Origin: Nocardia beijingensis NBRC 16342
GTDB taxonomy: Bacteria; Actinomycetota; Actinomycetes; Mycobacteriales; Mycobacteriaceae
Length of the DNA: 64,000 nucleotides
Assembly (NCBI RefSeq): GCF_001612785.1
Contig: NZ_BDBC01000046.1
Span: 24,389-88,388 of the forward strand
Direction: 5' to 3'
Each line of letters begins with the position of its first letter. Position 1 is the stretch's first letter. Shown here piece after piece: positions 52,701 to 60,823 of this stretch. A model generated the notes under the pieces. It ran no database searches. It had not been told where the DNA came from and saw only the letters and a program-made list of their open reading frames with translations. The translations under genes were made by a program, and so were the position numbers.

Positions 52701-52908
52701 CCTCGAAAGTGAGCGCGAGACAGAGGTTGTAGGCGGTGCTGTCCGGGTTGATCTGCAGATGCGCCCACACATAGCGCTGCCCGAACGACAACGGCGCGCG
52801 GGCCGGGTCACGGCGCATCGGCACCGAGGGCGCCGCGGCAAGCCCCTCTTCCGCGAGCCGGGCCCGCATCGCTTCCTGTAGCTCTTCCAGCGATCGCATC
52901 TGCGTCAA
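46777..52908 (-). CDS. NRPS, C-A-PCP-E-C
   Basis: 2043 residues from TTG 52908 (GAGG 6 nt upstream). Order: condensation domain with QHIAWDGMTL near 171; adenylation domain with LLYTSGTTGRPKGVV, IGFDVSVFELV, YRTGDIVRW and VKIRGHRIELGEV; carrier DFLALGGDSITAIRM (Ser near 1056); epimerisation domain with HHLVVDGVSWRIITDDL (near 1249) and NTVGWFTTAYP; a second condensation domain with SHHILTDGWSGQLL (near 1733). By analogy with mycobactin MbtE it should add an N6-hydroxylysine-type residue; the A code was not decided. The epimerase and terminal C domain are additional to the MbtE layout. Downstream block, second gene. Confidence 0.9.
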   Translation of the reverse strand: MTQMRSLEELQEAMRARLAEEGLAAAPSVPMRRDPARAPLSFGQRYVWAHLQINPDSTAYNLCLALTFEGEVVDDALRRAFLALARRHEVLRTTYHNDEQGEPYQLIHDDLPPRVREVDLTALPAPQARTELDALVTAAAHETFDLSRESSMRLTFARTDARTLTVVLVIQHIAWDGMTLPALSRDVERFYREALAGPIRVEPPRLQVADFAEWEQDRFAERDHAADEAFWAGRFDGEVPELQLPYNRRPVTVTERGARLDRLLGATADANLRALSARSGATPFAVFLAAYYVALRQMTGQTEIVVGTTVANREEPGMEPLIGNFSNMLPLRFTGARGGDRPATFGDLIEHVREVTTEAFLHKHFPQEALVRAVNKATGNVGSRLFDTMVLFLHQKIDGPQLPGAVTSWQLADHGASLLPVAVEAFMHADRVDVQITYRTDLFDAATIARLHDYIDRTLAAAAIDVPVDRLLVLTPSDELAVRTWSRGDVVPIERDTVDAMIRHSAATYPDRTAVVFGDIELNYAEFDARVNRFARLLLAHGVRNGDRVGVYAERGERLPVVFAAVLRAGAVYVPVDPSYPADRIEYMLGDAEPALLVLAASATLSVEGIAVIDLDAPQTLAALATHDDAPIRAAELARPIHPLDAAYLLYTSGTTGRPKGVVINHRAVANHVQWMRDYLGFGAERILQKAPIGFDVSVFELVNALCTGSATVLPPPDWWQADVEALAAIIHRHGITQVSLVPSVVRAFLDAGPDPDRLRSMRFVYLGGEAVPPPLVEETSRVFGGTVLSLYGPTEAAMDLTHENFAGALARPEEFRSALIGLPEWNSNVYVLDEHLRQVPPGVTGELYLGGIQLAQGYHRRPGLSAAAFVACPFADERGARMYRTGDIVRWHPSGSLEYLGRADDQVKIRGHRIELGEVGSVLRQVPGIASAAAVAIERETDTVLVAYYVAEPGSALAAGTDAANTEAVKAQLAERLPDYMIPSALVKLAALPLTANGKLDRKALPVPDLGGSTGQGRALRAGAELAVAEAMRQVLGIAEHTDLAAEDDFLALGGDSITAIRMASALKKRGLLITTSALFEARTIAAIAAATEPLDALAAPALTEVGDGTGWIPLNPIATLLVERRAGHSAYSQAIALVTPADSSPRRLQAVINGVIDRHPLLRARIATGPEGAPAYYVPTPGEPIVYPVVAEVEIADAAWEQDAEPALREQLRKLSAELDPAAGRMVGAAWVRSADRRAGRLLLVAHHLVVDGVSWRIITDDLRQLWAGDAAADEGTSVQTWNTNLVRLAHSDAIVAELPAWQAVAAHPDPLLGARAFDGAVDTVATVREVTAELAAADTHYLMTTAAQAFGCDFLDIQVAALAVATHRFRRARNNDAATVSLTMERHGRVETLFPGVDLANTVGWFTTAYPVALDVAAGAAEPDMVAAVKAVKEQLLAVPDSGIGWGLLRDLSPVGRQALEQYPAPQLSFNYMGRFAVPARTDALDDWAAAPEFGYLGGHADDSMQAPALLDVNTVAVLDGETPALHASFRFPSGPLAEDAVREFAELWTAALRELVAAVRDNPDVGLTPSDVLASDVTQLDLDRWRALYGRYVDVYPLAPLQAGLYFTALSTAGRDAYTVQTTITVRGELDVPRLAGALDTVLNRYPNLRMAVSVSHAGQPYAVIAERMDFPVAEVDYTAYADAAERLTAFLDTDQAGAFELSRGPLMRATVVHLPDAEHMLVLTSHHILTDGWSGQLLPREIFAAYAGRAAQEPQGNPATFAGFLRLTEEREQRTEAVWDAYLAAAQPCLVAPNRVPGGSMPVLHRFPVPDEVADGLAELAAATGTTVSVLCQLAWANVLALVTGGDAAVFGEVVSGRPADLDEVDSAIGCFVNTVPVAVRLPADRSWRAQLTEMQSRRWELMEFQQYRLTSANRAAGARRLFDSMFVFQSYPSGRADLVRLLGGAGLELTGFEGRGATDNALLLMIFPADLLFPGEPLQVALFYAEDSFDDNDARIIETAFSNTLRAIATDPDRRIGDTEVVDDADLGMLVMRRMWQ

Positions 52909-52941
52909 ACCAATCCTCGTGGGACAGAACCGAGCGGGTCG

Positions 52942-55900
52942 TCAGACCGCGGCGGGCTCGGGAACACTCACCTGCGCGAGTTCGAGCAGAATCCGGCTGA
53001 CGCGCTCCAACCGAGCCGGATCCGTTTCCGCGGCGCGCAGTCCGGCGGCGATCCCGCGCACCGTCCTGCCCTCGAAGACGCCGGTGACGCCGAAGCCGGA
53101 CACCGCGAGCAGACCGCGCACCTGGCCGGTGAACGTGGTCGCCAGAATCGAATTGCCGCCCGCGTCGAAGAAGTCGGTGGCGACACCGATCCGGTCCACG
53201 CCGAGCACCTGGGCGGCGATGAACTCGACCGCCGCCTCCACCTCGTCGGCGGGCGGCACATAGGTGATGCGCGCCGCCGCGTCGTCCGCCCCGAGCCTGC
53301 GCCGGATCGCGACGCGGTCCAGCTTGCCGTTGGCGGTCAGCGGAATATCGGCCAGCACCTCGATGACATCGGGAACCATATACGCGGGCAACAACTCCCG
53401 CAGGGCGGCGGCGATGCCGTCGGCGGTCACTTCGGCGTTCGCGCGCACCGCGGCGGCCAGCCTGCCCGCCTCGGTGAGCAGCGCGACCGCCTCGTCCACG
53501 CCGGGCAGCGCGGCCAGCGCCGACTCCACTTCGCCCAACTCGACGCGGTAGCCGCGGATCTTCACCTGGTGATCGGCGCGGCCGAGGAAATCGACCGTTC
53601 CGTCCGGCAAGTAGCGCGCCAGATCGCCGGTGCGGTACCAGCGCACGCCGTCGCGTTCCACGAACCGGTCGGCGGTGCGCTCCGGATCGCCACGGTAGCC
53701 GTCGGCGACGCTCGCCCCGCCGATCCACAGTTCGCCGGGCACCCAGTCGGGGCAGTCCTCGCCGCGCTCGTTGACGACGCGCAGCCGGACATCGGCCAAG
53801 GGGGTGCCGTAGGGCACGTTGTCCCATTCGGCGGGGAAGTCGTCGGTCACCTCGCACACCGTCGAATGGATCGCGGTCTCCGTGGTGCCGCCGAGCCCGG
53901 CGAAACGCAATCCGGGCACGGCTGCCCGCATCCGCTGGGCCAGTCGAGTTTTCACTCGGTCGCCGCCGGTCAGCACGACCCGCAGCGAGCGCAGCTGTTG
54001 CGGGCTCGCGGTGTCGGCCAGCATGGTGACCAGGCCGGGCGCGCAGTTCAGCACGGTCACGCCCGCTTCGGCGATCAAGGCCGCCCACGCCGCGGCGTCG
54101 CGCTCGGTGTCGGCGTCCAGGCAAGCCAGCGCGCCGCCGCGGGACAGGGGCGCGAAGATGTCGTAGACGGACAGATCGAAGCCGAGTGCGGACAGGCCGA
54201 TGGTGCGGTCGTCCGCGCCGATGCCGAACCGGGTGTCGATGGCGTCGATGGTGTTCGCCGCCGCGCGGTGGCTCACTTCGACGCCCTTGGGCTCGCCGGT
54301 CGAGCCGGAAGTGAACAGCACATAGGCCACCGCGTCCGGATCGGTGTCGTGCGCGCGGTCCAGTCGTGGCCCGGCGAGCGCGTCGGCGAGCGTCAGCCCG
54401 GTGACGCCATCGGGCAGCTCGGCCGGAGCGTCCAGCAGCGCCACGGAAACCGCGCCGCGCCGCAGGATGCGATCGCGCCGCGCGCTCGGTTGATCGGTGC
54501 CGATCGGCAGGTAGGCGGCTCCCGCCGCGAGCACGCCGAGCACCGCGGGCAGCTGCCGGTGGCCCTTCGCCACGATGACGGCGACCGTGTCGCCGGGACG
54601 AACGCCCGCCTCGGTCAGCGCGTGCCCGACCGCGAGCGCCTGATCCGCCAGTTCGCCGTAGCTGCTCGTGCCCCCGTCGCGCCAGCACAGCGCGGTCCGC
54701 TCGGGATGGTCGCGCGCCGCGTCGAAGAACGCGCCGTGCAGGGTGCGCGCGCCGAGGTCGGCGTCGGTGTCGTTGGCCGCGTCCCGGACCGCCCGCTGGG
54801 CGGCGGGCAGCTCGATGCGCAGGTCCGCCGTCCAGTCGGCGTCCGGTTCGATCAGCGCGTCCAGCGTGCGGCGGAACCGTTCGAACATGGCCTCGGCCAC
54901 GCCCTCCGGCAGCGCGTCCCTGCGGATGTCCCAGTTCACCAGCAGGCCACCGGACAACTCCGCCACCTGTGCGTCCAGGTCCACCTGCGGACCCTGCGAC
55001 ATGATCCACACCGGTTCGCCGAACACCCGGGTCACGCGCTCGGAGAACAGCTCACCGAGATCGAGACCCGAGGTGAACACCACCGACGGCGTCACGGGAG
55101 CGCCACGCTCGCGGCCGAGGTCGCGCAGTACGTCCAAACCCTCGTAGCCGGAGTGCGCCGCGCAGGTGTGCAATTCGCGCTGCAATCGCTTGGCCCGCGC
55201 CACCATCGACTCGGTCTCGCGCGCGTCCACGTCCACCAGCACCGAGTTGGTGAAATCGCCCACCACGCGGTCGATGTCGTCGTGTAGCGGTTCGCGGTTG
55301 AACAGCGGCAGGTTGAGCAGGAAGCGCTGCCGCGCCGACCAGCGCGCGATGGTCTCGCTGAACACGGTGGCCAGGGCGACCGCCGGCGTCACGCCGTTGC
55401 CGTGCGCGTTCGCGTGCAGTCGCGCCTTCGCCTCGGCGTCGAACCAGTGATGCAGCCGGATGCTGCGCGACGGGTCGGGCCGATCGTTCTCCGGCACCAC
55501 CGGCAGCGACGGGATGTCGGGCAGGTCAGCGATCTTGTCCGCCCACCAGCGCGCGTCGGCCGAGTTGTCCGGCGCGGCGCGCTCTTTCGCGGCGAGGTAC
55601 TCGCGGAAAGTGCAGCCGATGGGCGTCAGCGCGTCGTCGTCGGCCTCGTACAGCGCGGCCAGATCGTCGAGAATCCTGCGGTAGCTCTGGGCGTCCGCGG
55701 CGACCATGTCCACATCGAGGTGCAGCCGGTGCTTTCCGCCCGGCAGGACGGTGACCGCGATGTCGACCACCTGCCCCGCCGCGACGTCCATGCGCTGGTG
55801 ACTCTTGTCCTGCCGGATCCGCTCCAGCTCGGCTTCGATCGCTCCGGTGTCGTGGCCGTCGCGCAGGTCGTTCGCGTGGAATACCGGCACCAGCGGCTCG

Positions 55901-56397
55901 GGCGGAATCCGCTGGGTGCCGCTGTCGGAGAACTGGGCTCGCAGCATGTCGTGCCTGCGCAACAGCCGCCCGACCGCCCGCCGCATCCGCTCGGCTTCCA
56001 GTCCGGCGCCGTCGAATTCGACGTACAGGTGCGCGGCGACGCCGCCGAGCCGCTGGTCCTGCCTGCGGCCGACCCAGTAGGCGTGCTGCATGGTGGCGAG
56101 CGGGAATTCGTCCGACTCCGAGGCGCTTTCGGTCACGGACGCCTGCGGCGCGGCCTCGGTCGCGGTTTCCCCGGCGCGGCTCGCCGCGAGCAGTTCCGCC
56201 CACGCGGCGATGGTCGGTTGCAGTGCCAGATGGGAGCTGCGCACGTCGTAGCCCTGCTTGCGCCACTTCGCGGCCAAATGCATCAGCTTCATCGAGTGCA
56301 TGCCCAGACCGACGAGATCGTCGTCGTCACCGATGGTTTCCTGAGCCACTCCCAGGTCCGTCGCAACGATCTCGCGAACTTCCGCCTTGCCGAGCAT
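52942..56397 (-). CDS. NRPS, ArCP-Cy-A-PCP (MbtB-like)
   Basis: 1151 residues from ATG 56397 (AGGAG 4 nt upstream); GTG 56421 would add eight residues. Order: aryl carrier GLGMHSMKLMHLA (Ser near 36); cyclisation domain with the DxxxxDxxS motif DMVAADAQS (near 232); adenylation domain with LFTSGSTGEPKGVEVSH, LGFDLSVYDIF and VKIRGYRVELGEVE; carrier DFFDAGGNSILATTF (Ser near 1082). In mycobactin/nocobactin assembly this protein loads the aryl acid and makes the (methyl)oxazoline from Ser or Thr. First gene behind the iron box. Confidence 0.92.
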   Translation of the reverse strand: MLGKAEVREIVATDLGVAQETIGDDDDLVGLGMHSMKLMHLAAKWRKQGYDVRSSHLALQPTIAAWAELLAASRAGETATEAAPQASVTESASESDEFPLATMQHAYWVGRRQDQRLGGVAAHLYVEFDGAGLEAERMRRAVGRLLRRHDMLRAQFSDSGTQRIPPEPLVPVFHANDLRDGHDTGAIEAELERIRQDKSHQRMDVAAGQVVDIAVTVLPGGKHRLHLDVDMVAADAQSYRRILDDLAALYEADDDALTPIGCTFREYLAAKERAAPDNSADARWWADKIADLPDIPSLPVVPENDRPDPSRSIRLHHWFDAEAKARLHANAHGNGVTPAVALATVFSETIARWSARQRFLLNLPLFNREPLHDDIDRVVGDFTNSVLVDVDARETESMVARAKRLQRELHTCAAHSGYEGLDVLRDLGRERGAPVTPSVVFTSGLDLGELFSERVTRVFGEPVWIMSQGPQVDLDAQVAELSGGLLVNWDIRRDALPEGVAEAMFERFRRTLDALIEPDADWTADLRIELPAAQRAVRDAANDTDADLGARTLHGAFFDAARDHPERTALCWRDGGTSSYGELADQALAVGHALTEAGVRPGDTVAVIVAKGHRQLPAVLGVLAAGAAYLPIGTDQPSARRDRILRRGAVSVALLDAPAELPDGVTGLTLADALAGPRLDRAHDTDPDAVAYVLFTSGSTGEPKGVEVSHRAAANTIDAIDTRFGIGADDRTIGLSALGFDLSVYDIFAPLSRGGALACLDADTERDAAAWAALIAEAGVTVLNCAPGLVTMLADTASPQQLRSLRVVLTGGDRVKTRLAQRMRAAVPGLRFAGLGGTTETAIHSTVCEVTDDFPAEWDNVPYGTPLADVRLRVVNERGEDCPDWVPGELWIGGASVADGYRGDPERTADRFVERDGVRWYRTGDLARYLPDGTVDFLGRADHQVKIRGYRVELGEVESALAALPGVDEAVALLTEAGRLAAAVRANAEVTADGIAAALRELLPAYMVPDVIEVLADIPLTANGKLDRVAIRRRLGADDAAARITYVPPADEVEAAVEFIAAQVLGVDRIGVATDFFDAGGNSILATTFTGQVRGLLAVSGFGVTGVFEGRTVRGIAAGLRAAETDPARLERVSRILLELAQVSVPEPAAV

Positions 56398-56426
56398 CAG
56401 ACTCCTCACCGCACCGAACACCGGCC

Positions 56427-56455
56427 TGCCTATTCAATAGGCAAGCCTTGCCTAA
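56427..56455 (-). promoter_or_regulatory. Iron box with two overlapping palindromes upstream of the MbtB-like gene
   Basis: TAGGCAAG-C-CTTGCCTA (56438-56454) is a perfect inverted repeat close to the IdeR consensus half-sites. It overlaps TGCCTATT-C-AATAGGCA (56427-56443), a second perfect inverted repeat. IdeR/DtxR proteins bind as two dimers on opposite faces, which such overlapping sites could serve. It ends 30 bp before the ATG and marks a second promoter inside the siderophore locus. Confidence 0.75.
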
Positions 56456-56536
56456 CTTAAGGGATCCTAACCCATAGACCCCATCGTGCGGCAGAGTGTG
56501 GTTTGGCTAACCTCGGCATCGTTCCGGCTCCGGCAT

Positions 56537-59500
56537 TCACCCGGCTACTCCCGGATCGGCGAGGACCGCCGTCCAGCGCGCCAAGCGCTTTTCGACCTCG
56601 GCCTCGCCGAACACCGCTGAGTTCACGTCGAATTGAGCGACCAGCACCGGCCCGTCCCCCCTCGGCACCACCGCTGTGGTGATGTCCACGGTGAAACGCA
56701 GCGGCAGATCCGGATGCGCCGCGATGCCGAACTCGGCGGTGAACTCCGCCAGCGGCGCGGGCGTCCATGGGCCGGAGCCGAATGGCAAGAGGTCGAACCG
56801 GCCCAGGTGGTTGAGGCGCAACTGTCCGCGCGCGTCGAGCGTGCGCTCCCGTACCGGGGCCGCGCCCGAGGCGGGAGTCCACGCCTCGGCCGCGGCGAGC
56901 GGCACGAGCACGGTCTCTTCGACGGTGAACCAGCCGACCTGCCTGGTGTCGTCGTCGGCGGGCCTGCCATGCGATTCCCTGGTCACCGCGATCCGCCCGG
57001 CGTCGTCGGCGCTGTCGGCGAAGCCGCGCGCACAGGCCAGCAGCAGGAAATCCTCCAGCGGCACATCGTTCTCCGCGGCCGAATCCAGCAGCCGAGCGGT
57101 CCGCCGCGCGTCCAGCTCGACCACCCGCTGCCACGCCTTGCCCGCTCGATCGACGGCGGGGTCGGTCAACCTGCCGCCCAGTGGCGTGCCCAGGATCGGC
57201 GGGGTCGCCGCCGGCGCGTGGATCGGCCCCGGCTCGGGCCTGGACTCGTTGACCGGCGGCTGCCCCTCGGCGAGCCTGCGCAGATCGTCACCCAGGATGA
57301 GCCAGGAGACCACGTCTACCGCGAGATGGTGGATCGACAACAGCAGCCGCTTGCCTTCCCGGCCGTTCAGCAACGTGGCGGCCATCATGCGGCCCGACTC
57401 GGGGTCGAGCCGGTCCACCGTCGCGGCCAGCCGGGCCGCCGCGGCGGCCGATTCGTCGTGGGCGATCTCGAACTGGGCTGCCACCTCGGCCGACTCGCCG
57501 ACCACCAGCACGGGTGTCCGCTCCGCCGTCCGGTCCAGTCGGGAACGCAGCGTGGGATGCGCGGAGGCCAGCGCCTCCAGCCGGTCGACGATGTCGGCCG
57601 GTGTCGCGTCCACCGGCACCGTGAGCACCTGGCTCTGCGCCAGGTATCGATAGTCGCCGTAGGCGATGATCTCGTGCGCGAGAGCGGTCAGCGGGATGAC
57701 CGTGCCCGCAGGCACCCGCGGCGCTTCCTCGGGCTGCTCCGCGCTCGACAGGATCGCCGCCAGCCTGCGCAGGTCCGTCGCCGCGAGCACGTCCGCGGCG
57801 CTCACCCGGAACCCTGCGCCGCGCAGGCGCGACACCAGATCGATGACGCCGATGCTGTCGATGCCGAGATCGAGCAGGCTGTCGTCGAGTCCGACGCCCG
57901 CGGTGGCGTCGCCCATCGCGGCGATCACCTCGAGCAGCGCGCGTTCGGTCTCGGTCGCGGGCGCACCGCCCCGCGTATCGCGCGCGGGCCGGGCCAGCAA
58001 CGCCGTCGCCGCATGGACGTCGAGCTTGTCGTTGCGAGTCAACGGAATCCGGTCGACGTGCACGATCCGGCTGGGGACGAGGAATTGGGGCAGCCGCCGA
58101 GCGAGCTCGGTGCGGAGCTCCTCGACCGAACGATCCGCGACCACCAGCGCGCCGAGCCTGGTCCGGCCGTTCGCGACGAACGCCAGCGCCGCCGCCTGCT
58201 CGACGCCGCGCAGTTCCCGCAGCACCACGGTGGCCTCGTCCGGCTCGACCCGATAGCCGTTGATCTTGACCTGACTGTCGGCCCTGCCCTCGTACACCAC
58301 GGTCGCCGCGTCGGTGCGCCGCACCAGATCGCCGGTGCGATACCGCCGTCCGCGCGGACCGGCGACGAACGCCGCGGCGGTGGTGCCAGGCCTGCCGAGA
58401 TAGCCCAGCGCGAGCTGCGGTCCCGAAAGATACAGCTCCCCGTGACCGCCCGGCGGCACCGGGCGCAGCCGATGGTCGAGCACTTCGGCGGTCATGCCGT
58501 CGAACGGACGTCCGATGGTGGGCGCCTCGTGCTCGAGCACGTCGGCCATCAGCGCTTCCACCGTGGTCTCGGTGGGCCCGTAGAAGTTGATCACCCTGGT
58601 GCCGTCGAGCGCGCGCAGGCGCGCCCAGGTGTCGAGCGAGATGGCCTCGCCGCCGAGCGCCAGCACCCGCAACGGGCAGTGCTCGCGCCCGTCGCGCTCG
58701 GCGAAGAGCCCGGCGACGATCAGCCTGCTCAGCATCGACGGCGACGTGTCGAAGACATCGATGCGATGGCGTTCGATCGCCGCGACCACCTGCTCGGCGT
58801 CCGTGCGCACCTTGTCGCCGAGCAGGACGACGGTGTGCCCGCTCAGCAGGGCCACCGTCGGCTGCCACGCCGCGTCGAAGCCGGTGGACCAGCCGTGCCC
58901 GATGCGCAGCCGCCGTCCCGCCTCCGCCGCCACCGGCGCGAAGATGCGGCGCTCATGGTTCGCCCAGTGGTTGAGCAGCGCGCCGTGCGACACCACGACG
59001 CCTTTCGGCCTGCCGGTGGTGCCTGAGGTGAAGACGGCGTAGAACGGCGTGGCCGCGCACGGCCGCGGTCCCTCGGCGGGATGCCGCTCCCGGTCCTCCG
59101 GCACGTCCAGTTCGCCGTGGGGTCCCGTGATCGCATGCCGCACGTCGGCGCACTGCGCGAGCACATCGCCGAAGGCTCGATCGGCGAGTACGACTCGCGC
59201 CCCGGACGTTTCCAAGATGTAGGCGAGGCGATCCGCGGGGGTAGCCGGATCGACGTGCACGCACAGCGCGCCGATACTTCCGATCGCGAACGGCGCGTGC
59301 AGCACTCGGCGGTCCCGTGGCAACACGACGGCGACCGCGTCCCCTGCGCGCACCCCCGCGCTGCGCAAACCTTCGGCGAGTGTCGTGACGGCGGCGGCGA
59401 ATTCGGTGAAAGTCTGTTCCCCGTCCTCGTCCACCACGGCGACCGCGGCACCCGCGCGCTCGGCCGCGGCGAACAACGCGTCCGACGCCGTCGGGTGTTC

Positions 59501-60823
59501 CGCCGCGCGCGGCACGGGCGCGACCAGGGCCGCGGGTTCGTCGTCCAGCAGGATGTCCACGTCGCACGCGCGGGTCGCGGTCACCATGCGCCGCACCACC
59601 TCGGCGAAACGCCGTGCCAGCCGGTCGGGTTCGAATCGGGACACCAGGTCGGGCCGGACTTCGACCCGCACGATCAGCTCACCGTGCTCGACCACCGGGA
59701 CGACCGCGATCGGATAGTGGCTCGGCGAGTCGACCCGCCGCGGCAGCATCGTCGCGCCGCCCGCCATGGGCATCCGCTCCGTCACGGCGCCGAGCGGCGT
59801 GTTCTCGAAGACCAGCAGGGTGTCGAAGAGCTGCCCGATACCGGCTTGGCGGGTGATCTCGGCGATCCCCAGATACTCGTGTGCGCGCAGCAGCGCCACC
59901 TCGCGCTGCAGTCGCGCGCCGATCGCCGCGGGCGCGCGCTCGTCCGCGCGGACCCGGACCGGAATCGTGGTGACCAGCGCGCCGACCAGCCGGTCTGCGT
60001 TGGGCAACGAGGCGTCGCGGCCGGAGGTGGTCTGCCCGAAGACCACGTCGTCGCGGCCGGTCAGCCCGGAAAGCACCCGCGCCCAGGCCATTTGCAGCAC
60101 GGTGTTCAGCGTCAGGCCGTTGCGCCGCGCCCAGCCGGTGACCGTCGCGGTGGACTCGCGATCCATGCGGGTCTCGCCCAGCACCGGGATATCGGCCTGG
60201 GCGGGCGGGGCCAGCATCGGCATGGGTGCCAGCCCGGCGAGCGCTTCGGTCCACACGCGAGCCGACTCCGCGGTATCGCGCGCGGCCAGCCACGCCGCGT
60301 GATCACGCAGCGGCGGCGCGGGCGGGAGGGTCGCACCGGCGTGCAGTGCGATCAGGTCGGCGAACAGCAGCGGGATCGACCAGCCGTCGACGACGATGTG
60401 ATGCGCGGTGCAGATCAGCTCGTAGTCGCGCGCGCCGACCCGTGCCGCGGTCACCCGGAACAAGGGGCCGTTGTCCAGGTCGATGCGCTTGCGGCCCTCC
60501 GCCCAGTACAGCCGCATGGCGGCCGCGGCGGGATCGTCGGCGTCGCGCAGATCCACCTCCTGCCAGCCGATCCGGCCCGCCGAGGTGATCACGAGCACCG
60601 GATGCGGCAGGCCGTCGGTGACCACCGCGCCGCCCAGATGCGGATAGCGGGTCAGCAACTGATCGAATGCCGTACGCAGCGGCGCGATGTCGGCCAGGTT
60701 CTCGATCCGGACCGCGAAGGTGACCAGATACGGGTCCACCGGGCCGGACAGGGAACTGACCGAGTACAGACCGCGTTGCAGCGGAGAAAGCGCTACGACA
60801 TCGAGGATTCGCGGTGCGCTCAC
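56537..60823 (-). CDS. NRPS, C-A-PCP-E (MbtF-like)
   Basis: 1428 residues from GTG 60823, overlapping the previous stop (GTGA). Condensation domain LSPLQRGLYSVS and TAHHIVVDGWSIPLL (near 144); adenylation domain with VFTSGTTGRPKGVVVSH (near 604), WSTGFDAAWQPTVALL and VKINGYRVEPDEA; carrier LLDLGIDSIGVIDL (Ser near 986); epimerisation-type domain with IHHLAVDVVSWLIL (near 1162), where the usual Gly is Val, and VGWFTVEETV. N-terminus and A-domain resemble MbtF, which adds the last hydroxylysine in mycobactin. There is no thioesterase at the end. It ends the upstream transcription block. Confidence 0.9.
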   Translation of the reverse strand: MSAPRILDVVALSPLQRGLYSVSSLSGPVDPYLVTFAVRIENLADIAPLRTAFDQLLTRYPHLGGAVVTDGLPHPVLVITSAGRIGWQEVDLRDADDPAAAAMRLYWAEGRKRIDLDNGPLFRVTAARVGARDYELICTAHHIVVDGWSIPLLFADLIALHAGATLPPAPPLRDHAAWLAARDTAESARVWTEALAGLAPMPMLAPPAQADIPVLGETRMDRESTATVTGWARRNGLTLNTVLQMAWARVLSGLTGRDDVVFGQTTSGRDASLPNADRLVGALVTTIPVRVRADERAPAAIGARLQREVALLRAHEYLGIAEITRQAGIGQLFDTLLVFENTPLGAVTERMPMAGGATMLPRRVDSPSHYPIAVVPVVEHGELIVRVEVRPDLVSRFEPDRLARRFAEVVRRMVTATRACDVDILLDDEPAALVAPVPRAAEHPTASDALFAAAERAGAAVAVVDEDGEQTFTEFAAAVTTLAEGLRSAGVRAGDAVAVVLPRDRRVLHAPFAIGSIGALCVHVDPATPADRLAYILETSGARVVLADRAFGDVLAQCADVRHAITGPHGELDVPEDRERHPAEGPRPCAATPFYAVFTSGTTGRPKGVVVSHGALLNHWANHERRIFAPVAAEAGRRLRIGHGWSTGFDAAWQPTVALLSGHTVVLLGDKVRTDAEQVVAAIERHRIDVFDTSPSMLSRLIVAGLFAERDGREHCPLRVLALGGEAISLDTWARLRALDGTRVINFYGPTETTVEALMADVLEHEAPTIGRPFDGMTAEVLDHRLRPVPPGGHGELYLSGPQLALGYLGRPGTTAAAFVAGPRGRRYRTGDLVRRTDAATVVYEGRADSQVKINGYRVEPDEATVVLRELRGVEQAAALAFVANGRTRLGALVVADRSVEELRTELARRLPQFLVPSRIVHVDRIPLTRNDKLDVHAATALLARPARDTRGGAPATETERALLEVIAAMGDATAGVGLDDSLLDLGIDSIGVIDLVSRLRGAGFRVSAADVLAATDLRRLAAILSSAEQPEEAPRVPAGTVIPLTALAHEIIAYGDYRYLAQSQVLTVPVDATPADIVDRLEALASAHPTLRSRLDRTAERTPVLVVGESAEVAAQFEIAHDESAAAAARLAATVDRLDPESGRMMAATLLNGREGKRLLLSIHHLAVDVVSWLILGDDLRRLAEGQPPVNESRPEPGPIHAPAATPPILGTPLGGRLTDPAVDRAGKAWQRVVELDARRTARLLDSAAENDVPLEDFLLLACARGFADSADDAGRIAVTRESHGRPADDDTRQVGWFTVEETVLVPLAAAEAWTPASGAAPVRERTLDARGQLRLNHLGRFDLLPFGSGPWTPAPLAEFTAEFGIAAHPDLPLRFTVDITTAVVPRGDGPVLVAQFDVNSAVFGEAEVEKRLARWTAVLADPGVAG

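Noticed and set aside
46714..52881. A 2055-codon open frame on the plus strand
   Set aside because: It is antisense to the NRPS at 46777-52908, whose domain motifs are intact. Its translation is Arg/Gly/His-rich without domains, an effect of GC-rich third positions.
56498..56515. A further iron-box-like sequence (GAGGTTAGCCAAACC on the minus strand)
   Set aside because: Only one half-site resembles the consensus and there is no dyad symmetry; kept as background noise.
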